Assembly (NCBI RefSeq): GCF_017591435.1
Contig: NC_059303.1
Span: forward strand, 823,001-887,000
DNA length: 64,000 bases
Reading direction: 5' to 3'
From: Portunus trituberculatus
Taxonomy: Eukaryota; Arthropoda; Malacostraca; Decapoda; Portunidae
Position numbers and translations under genes: made by a program. A model generated the notes under the pieces. That model saw nothing but the letters and a program-made list of their open reading frames with translations. It did no database searches and was not told the origin of the DNA. Numbering within the stretch: the first letter of the stretch is position 1; the number at the start of each line of letters is the position of its first letter. Of this stretch, positions 59,761 to 64,000 are shown piece after piece.

Positions 59761-62700
59761 CATATAACATAACATAACATAAATAATAGGATAACAAAGG
59801 GCCACAGCGACCTCATCATCAGTACTTAAAGATACACTTACACGTACACAATACATTATATACTAATTCTAAATATTTGGCCCATTAACAGGGCTAAGTC
59901 CTGCAGCGAATTCCTCTACAATCTGTGATCCCCATACATGGGGATCATATCTTGTTTAACTATAGTAAATTTTTTATAAAAACTATCATGCAGCGCTATA
60001 CATAATTATAAATCTAATAAATTTAAGTGCTTATCTAATCTGTTTTTAAACATTGTCAAACTAGTGCTATTTACAACCCTCTCTGGCAATGCATTCCAGA
60101 AATCTACCACCCTATGACTAAAGAAATATTTTCTTATATCTAACCTGCAGCCTTGCTTTCTAATCTTCCTGCCATGATTTATAGTCCTACTTCCCTCCTC
60201 TAAGGTAAAGAAAGATCTCACATCTATGTAGTTTGTATCTGAGAACATTTTAAATAACTCTATCATATCCCCTCTTATACATCTCCTCTCAAATGAAAAC
60301 ATGTTTAATTCCTTTAATCTATCTCTATACTCCAGGTACTTTAATGCTGGTATCATCCTAGTTGCTCTTCTCTGAACTGCTTCTAACATGTTGATATCCT
60401 GCCTATAATGGGGTGACCAGGCCTGTATGCAATACTCTAAATGGGGCTTAACATAGGAATTATATAAGCTACGCACCACTTCCTTACTTTTATAACTAAC
60501 ATTTCTATTTATAAAACCCAGGATCCTATTTACCCTATTTCTTGCTTCTAAACATTGCTTTGAAAATTTCATAGTCCTGTCTATCACTACTCCTAAATCC
60601 TTTCCCTCCTCTACTGCCTCTAGCCAACATCCCTCCATCTCATAGCTAAAGTTTGTGTTGTCTTTACCTAAATGCATAACCTGACACTTTTTAGAATTAA
60701 ACTCCATCTGCCACCTGTCTGCCCATGCTATCAGCCTGTCCAGGTCTCGTTGTATTCTGTAATTGTCCTTTTCACCCTGTACTGCACATGCTATCTTAGT
60801 ATCATCTGCAAACTTTGATACTTTGCTACTAATTCCTATATCTAAATTGTTAATGTACACCAAGAAAAGAAGAGGTCCTAGCACTGATCCTTGGGGTACC
60901 CCACTAACCACTTCCTTCCACTCAGACATTGCCCCATTTAATACTACTCTCTGTTTCCTATCAGAAAGCCATTCACTAATCCAATCAACTAACCTACCCC
61001 TATCCCATGTAGTCTCAATTTGTACACTAGCCTCCTATGCGGTACCTTATCAAACGCCTTGCTAAAATCTAGATATATAACATCTATGCTATTTCCATCA
61101 TCTAACTCCTTGGTAATATATTCTAAGATATCGAGCAAATTTGTAAGACAGGACCTCCCTGATCTAAAGCCATGTTGGGTATCTCTAATTAATCTATTCT
61201 CATTTAAATGCTCCCAAATACTACCCTTAATGATTTTCTCTAGTATCTTACATACTATACTAGTTAAACTGATCGGTCTATAATTATTTGCATCATCCTT
61301 CCTACCTTTTTTAAATATTGGAGTAACATTAGCTAACTTCCAGTCCTGAGGTATCTCAGCAAACCTAAGTGATCTTTCAAAGATTAACTTAAGTGCTTCA
61401 GAAATACTGTCTACACCCTCCCTAAGTACTCTGGCATGTAGCTCATCAGGACCACTAGCTTTCCTATCGTCTAGTTCAAGAATAAATTTCCTAATAATTC
61501 CTGGTTTTATATCAATATTTTCTAAAGCTCTTAAACTACTCGTCGCACTGTTTGTAACAGGATTTCCTATTCTTTCCTAGTAAATACTGAAGAAAATTGT
61601 TCATTCAATAATTCTACTATGTCTTCATTTTGATCCACTACTACACCATCTTTTCTGAGTGGTCCAATCCTATCCTTATTTCTTTTATCACTGACCTTGT
61701 AATAACTATATAATTTTTGGGATCTTTACTCCCAGCTCTAGCTAGTTTTATCTCTGCCTGCCTTTTACTTTTTTTTATAACCTTACTCAAATCATCCCTG
61801 ACCTGTCTGTACCTAATCAAATCTACATCTTCCCCACTTTTCTGCAACTCTCTATATGCCCTCTTCTCTCTGATCTGTCTACCTATCTCATGAGTCCACC
61901 ATAATGGCTTCCTGTTTCTCTGCCTTATATCTTTGTAAGGGATACACTGCATCACTATACCCTTTACTACAACCTTAAAAATATCCCACATCTCCTGTGC
62001 AGTTTTATTTCCAAAACTATCTTCCCAGTTTACCTCTCCTAATAACTGACGTAACCTACCATAATTGCCTTTCTGATAGTTTGGGACTCTAGTCTTATTC
62101 ACTATATTATCCCTACTGGAATTAATGATAAATCTAATTATATGATGGTCACTGTTTGCTAAAGTCTCTCCTACCTCAACTTCCTTTAAACAATGCTCAA
62201 TATTTGTTAGTACTATGTCTAAAACCTTCCTCCCCCTAGTAGGTTTATCTACCATCTGCACTAAATAGTTATCCTGAAAACTTTCCATAAACTTATTTTC
62301 ACTAGCATCTCCTACCATCCTCTCCCAGTTTACTGACTTAAGATTAAAATCCCTAAGATAATTGTCTGACTAGTACACCCCCTATTTATCTCATCTACCA
62401 TAAGGTTGTCTACATCTGCTGACTGGTTAGGTGGTCTATAAAAAGCTCCTACTCTAATAACCTTACTTTTGTTTACTCTAACATCCAGCCATAAGGACTC
62501 TACTCTGTTATCTACCTTAATACCATTAACCTGACTGGAAATGAAGGATTTTTTTACATAAATAACTACTCCTCCACCTATCCTACCAATTCTCTGGTGT
62601 AAATACATAATGTATCCATCTACTTCATATTCTTTCCTATTTTCCTAAACTTTTCCTCATTTACCCATGCCTCTGTGACACATACAACATCTAAGTCCTC

Positions 62701-63078
62701 CTCAACTATATAACTAGATAACTCGTCCTTGTTCCTAAGACTCCTGGCATTTACATAAAAACATTTAAGTCCTGCTACCTTCCTAGATGCTGTCTCCTTA
62801 TTTGGAATCCTAATCTTATTCTCTCCTATTTGCACCTGGAAATCTTTCCTAATCTTTTCACTATCTCTGTTTATCCTATCTAATTTATGTCTAACATCTT
62901 TCTTCTGGAATGCATTTGCTACCTCACCCCCTACACTCCATCCCAACTCCCCCCTCCAGACATCCACTCAGCACATCCACACCCTTCCTACTCAGATGCA
63001 CACCATCCCTAGCATATAAATCCCTTCGGCCATAGAACCTATCCCATACATCCACAAAGCTGACACCCACATCTCTTA
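59761..63078 (-). mobile_element. LINE-F, CR1-like copy with (ATGTT)n tail
   Basis: The 3' end on the minus strand finishes in repeats of ATGTT (59763-59785), unlike the CA tails of LINE-A and B. ORF2 covers 60006-62967. The 5' end is near 63078, where plus-strand LINE-D begins. About 3.3 kb; it has several stops but long open stretches. Confidence 0.87.
60006..62967 (-). pseudogene. LINE-F ORF2: endonuclease + reverse transcriptase
   Basis: The endonuclease is in three frames: VAGLKCFYVNARSLRNKDEL with DLDVVCVTEAWVNEE (62967-62620), IGRIGGGVVIYVKKSF with VIRVGAFYRPPNQSAD (62608-62330), and LVQMVDKPTRGRKVLDIVLT with TLANSDHHIIRFII (62318-61641), where SDH is intact. The RT N-terminal part (61640-60930) is frameshifted but shows fingers and LVCKILEKII-type sequence. 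The frame 60929-60006 has 307 residues: VSGVPQGSVLGPLLFLVYIN, KFADDTKIACAVQGEKDN, QCQVMHLGKDN-type thumb, ARNRVNRILGFINRNVSYKS and LRGD-type C-terminus SFERRCIRGDMIELFKMFSD. The CR1-type C-terminus ends NRLDKHLNLLDL. Confidence 0.87.
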
Positions 63079-63955
63079 ATGGAGAAGAGCGTTTATGTGA
63101 AGAAAATTCTGGAGTTGGAAGGTAAAATTGAAAAACTGTTTGAAAAGTATGGGGGCCTGGAAACGAGTTATGACAATGTAATGAAAGAGTGCGCTGAAAT
63201 GAAGAAAGAAAATGCAGTACTGAAAGAGGAAGTTAAGCTAATAAAAGTGAATTGCGACAAATGTGGAGAATCTTTAGGAAAAGTGATGGAGAGGCAGGCT
63301 GAATGGAAAAAAAGTCAGGAAGTGGAAAGAAAGGAGGTAAATTACAAAGTTGCAAGTCTGGAAAAGGAAATCAAAGAGTCTGGGGAGAAAACTTTGGGCC
63401 TTGCTGAAATTATAGATCAATAGATCATAGAAGAGAAGATTGCTGAGAAAGTTGTGAAGGTTATTAAGTCAAATGAGACATTGGTGAGAAACTGTAGACA
63501 AAAAGAGATGTGTGGTGATATTTGGTGTGGAGGAGGATAAGACACCAAGTAAAATGGAGAGAGAAAAACATAAAAAGGTGATAAATAATATCATTAATGT
63601 GGTGCAGGAGGAGGGAAAAGACCTAGTACAAGAAATAGAGGACTTCCATAGAATTGGAAAGTTCACAGGAGAAGGTATGAGGCCAATAAGAATCAAACTT
63701 AAGTCACAAAAGGATGTAGATGAATTGATGGAGAAGTCATGGAGGCTAGCCCAGCAGGAAACAACAAGGAAGATTTGGTTGAGAAGAGATCTCAGTGAAA
63801 AGGAAAGAGAAATGTTAAATGAGTTAAGAAAGGAGGCTTTGAAAAAAAATGAAGAGAGGACAGAAGAGGAGAAGAAAGAGTTTTTCTGGAGAATCTTGGA
63901 TATGAGACTGAGGAAGTGGTTCATAACCCAGAAAAGTACAGTAAGAAAGGACTAA
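63079..63955 (+). pseudogene. LINE-D ORF1 (coiled coil + RRM-like), one stop and one frameshift
   Basis: Frame 63079-63423 has 114 residues with a near-continuous coiled coil: VKKILELEGKIEKLFEKYGG, ECAEMKKENAVLKEEVKLIK, then a CDKCGESLG stretch and VASLEKEIKESGEKTLGL. It stops at 63421 (TAG in DQ*IIEEKIAEKVVKVIK) and shifts frame near 63500. The frame 63512-63955 continues VIFGVEEDKTPSKMEREKHK, FHRIGKFTGEGMRPIRIKLK, DELMEKSWRLAQQETTRKIW and LSEKEREMLNELRKEALKKN. It is the closest relative in the window of the LINE-C ORF1: both end WRILDMRLRKW/WKIKDMRLRKW. The product would be the RNA-binding chaperone of the LINE. Confidence 0.75.
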
Positions 63956-64000
63956 AGAAACTTACGTATGAGCGGAATGTAATGTATTCCAACATAAATG
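63079..64000 (+). mobile_element. LINE-D, plus-strand non-LTR retrotransposon, runs off the window
   Basis: It begins within ORF1 at 63079, immediately after the 5' end of LINE-F in divergent orientation. It includes nearly all of ORF1 and the first codons of ORF2 (AATGTATTCCAACATAAATG at the window end, the Y-[ST]-N-[IV]-[ND]-G start of the endonuclease). Confidence 0.78.

Overview
This is a eukaryotic, intron-containing and extremely repeat-rich genomic window, most likely from an arthropod and plausibly a decapod crustacean. That guess rests on CR1-like LINEs ending in (CA)n microsatellites, a DIRS element, many Tigger/pogo-like and piggyBac-like remnants, and a tRNA-Val-derived SINE; no species marker is present. 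Only one host gene is recognisable: the last four coding exons of an RTN4IP1-like mitochondrial NAD(P)-dependent oxidoreductase on the + strand (40727-40836, 41779-41926, 42216-42341, 50488-50595), with a poly(A) signal at 50708. Nearly everything else is transposable element. Element names (LINE-A to LINE-H, T0-T3, U, V, W, Y, P, Q) are labels used only here.

Layout. 1-1629: two Tigger-like remnants (T0, Y). 1815-37123: one long run of LINEs, every copy on the minus strand and joined head-to-tail through short (TG)n tracts: LINE-C, LINE-B copy B1, LINE-A copies A1, A2, A3a, A3, a tRNA-derived SINE, LINE-B copy B2, then LINE-A copies A4-A7. B2 is split by a 6.1-kb DIRS retrotransposon (21222-27354) with gag, RT/RNase H/methyltransferase-like and tyrosine recombinase regions. 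37845-40585: Tigger-like T1 (with W nested inside) and V. 40727-50720: the RTN4IP1-like 3' part; its last intron carries Tigger element U (42495-50314), which holds Tigger copies T2 and T3. T2 holds a piggyBac-like element P, and P holds plus-strand LINE-A copies, a SINE and microsatellites. T3 holds a 205-bp piggyBac-like MITE (Q). 50860-64000: older LINE remnants (G, H, E), a second minus-strand LINE-A run (A8-A10), LINE-F, and the start of a plus-strand LINE-D.

How the parts relate. LINE-A and LINE-B encode a coiled-coil ORF1 protein and an ORF2 protein with APE-type endonuclease and reverse transcriptase. Both end in a related 3' terminus followed by (CA)n. New copies appear to have landed in the (CA)n tails of older copies, always in the orientation set by the microsatellite strand, giving telomere-like unidirectional arrays. 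Two LINE-A subfamilies (I, ORF2 ending in DGTTRA; II, ending in DGATRA) are interspersed. Copies are decayed by frameshifts, stops, deletions and catalytic-site changes. The DIRS element interrupts LINE-B without a target-site duplication, as expected for tyrosine-recombinase integration. Several Tigger remnants keep a PCNA-interacting-peptide-like motif at the transposase C-terminus.
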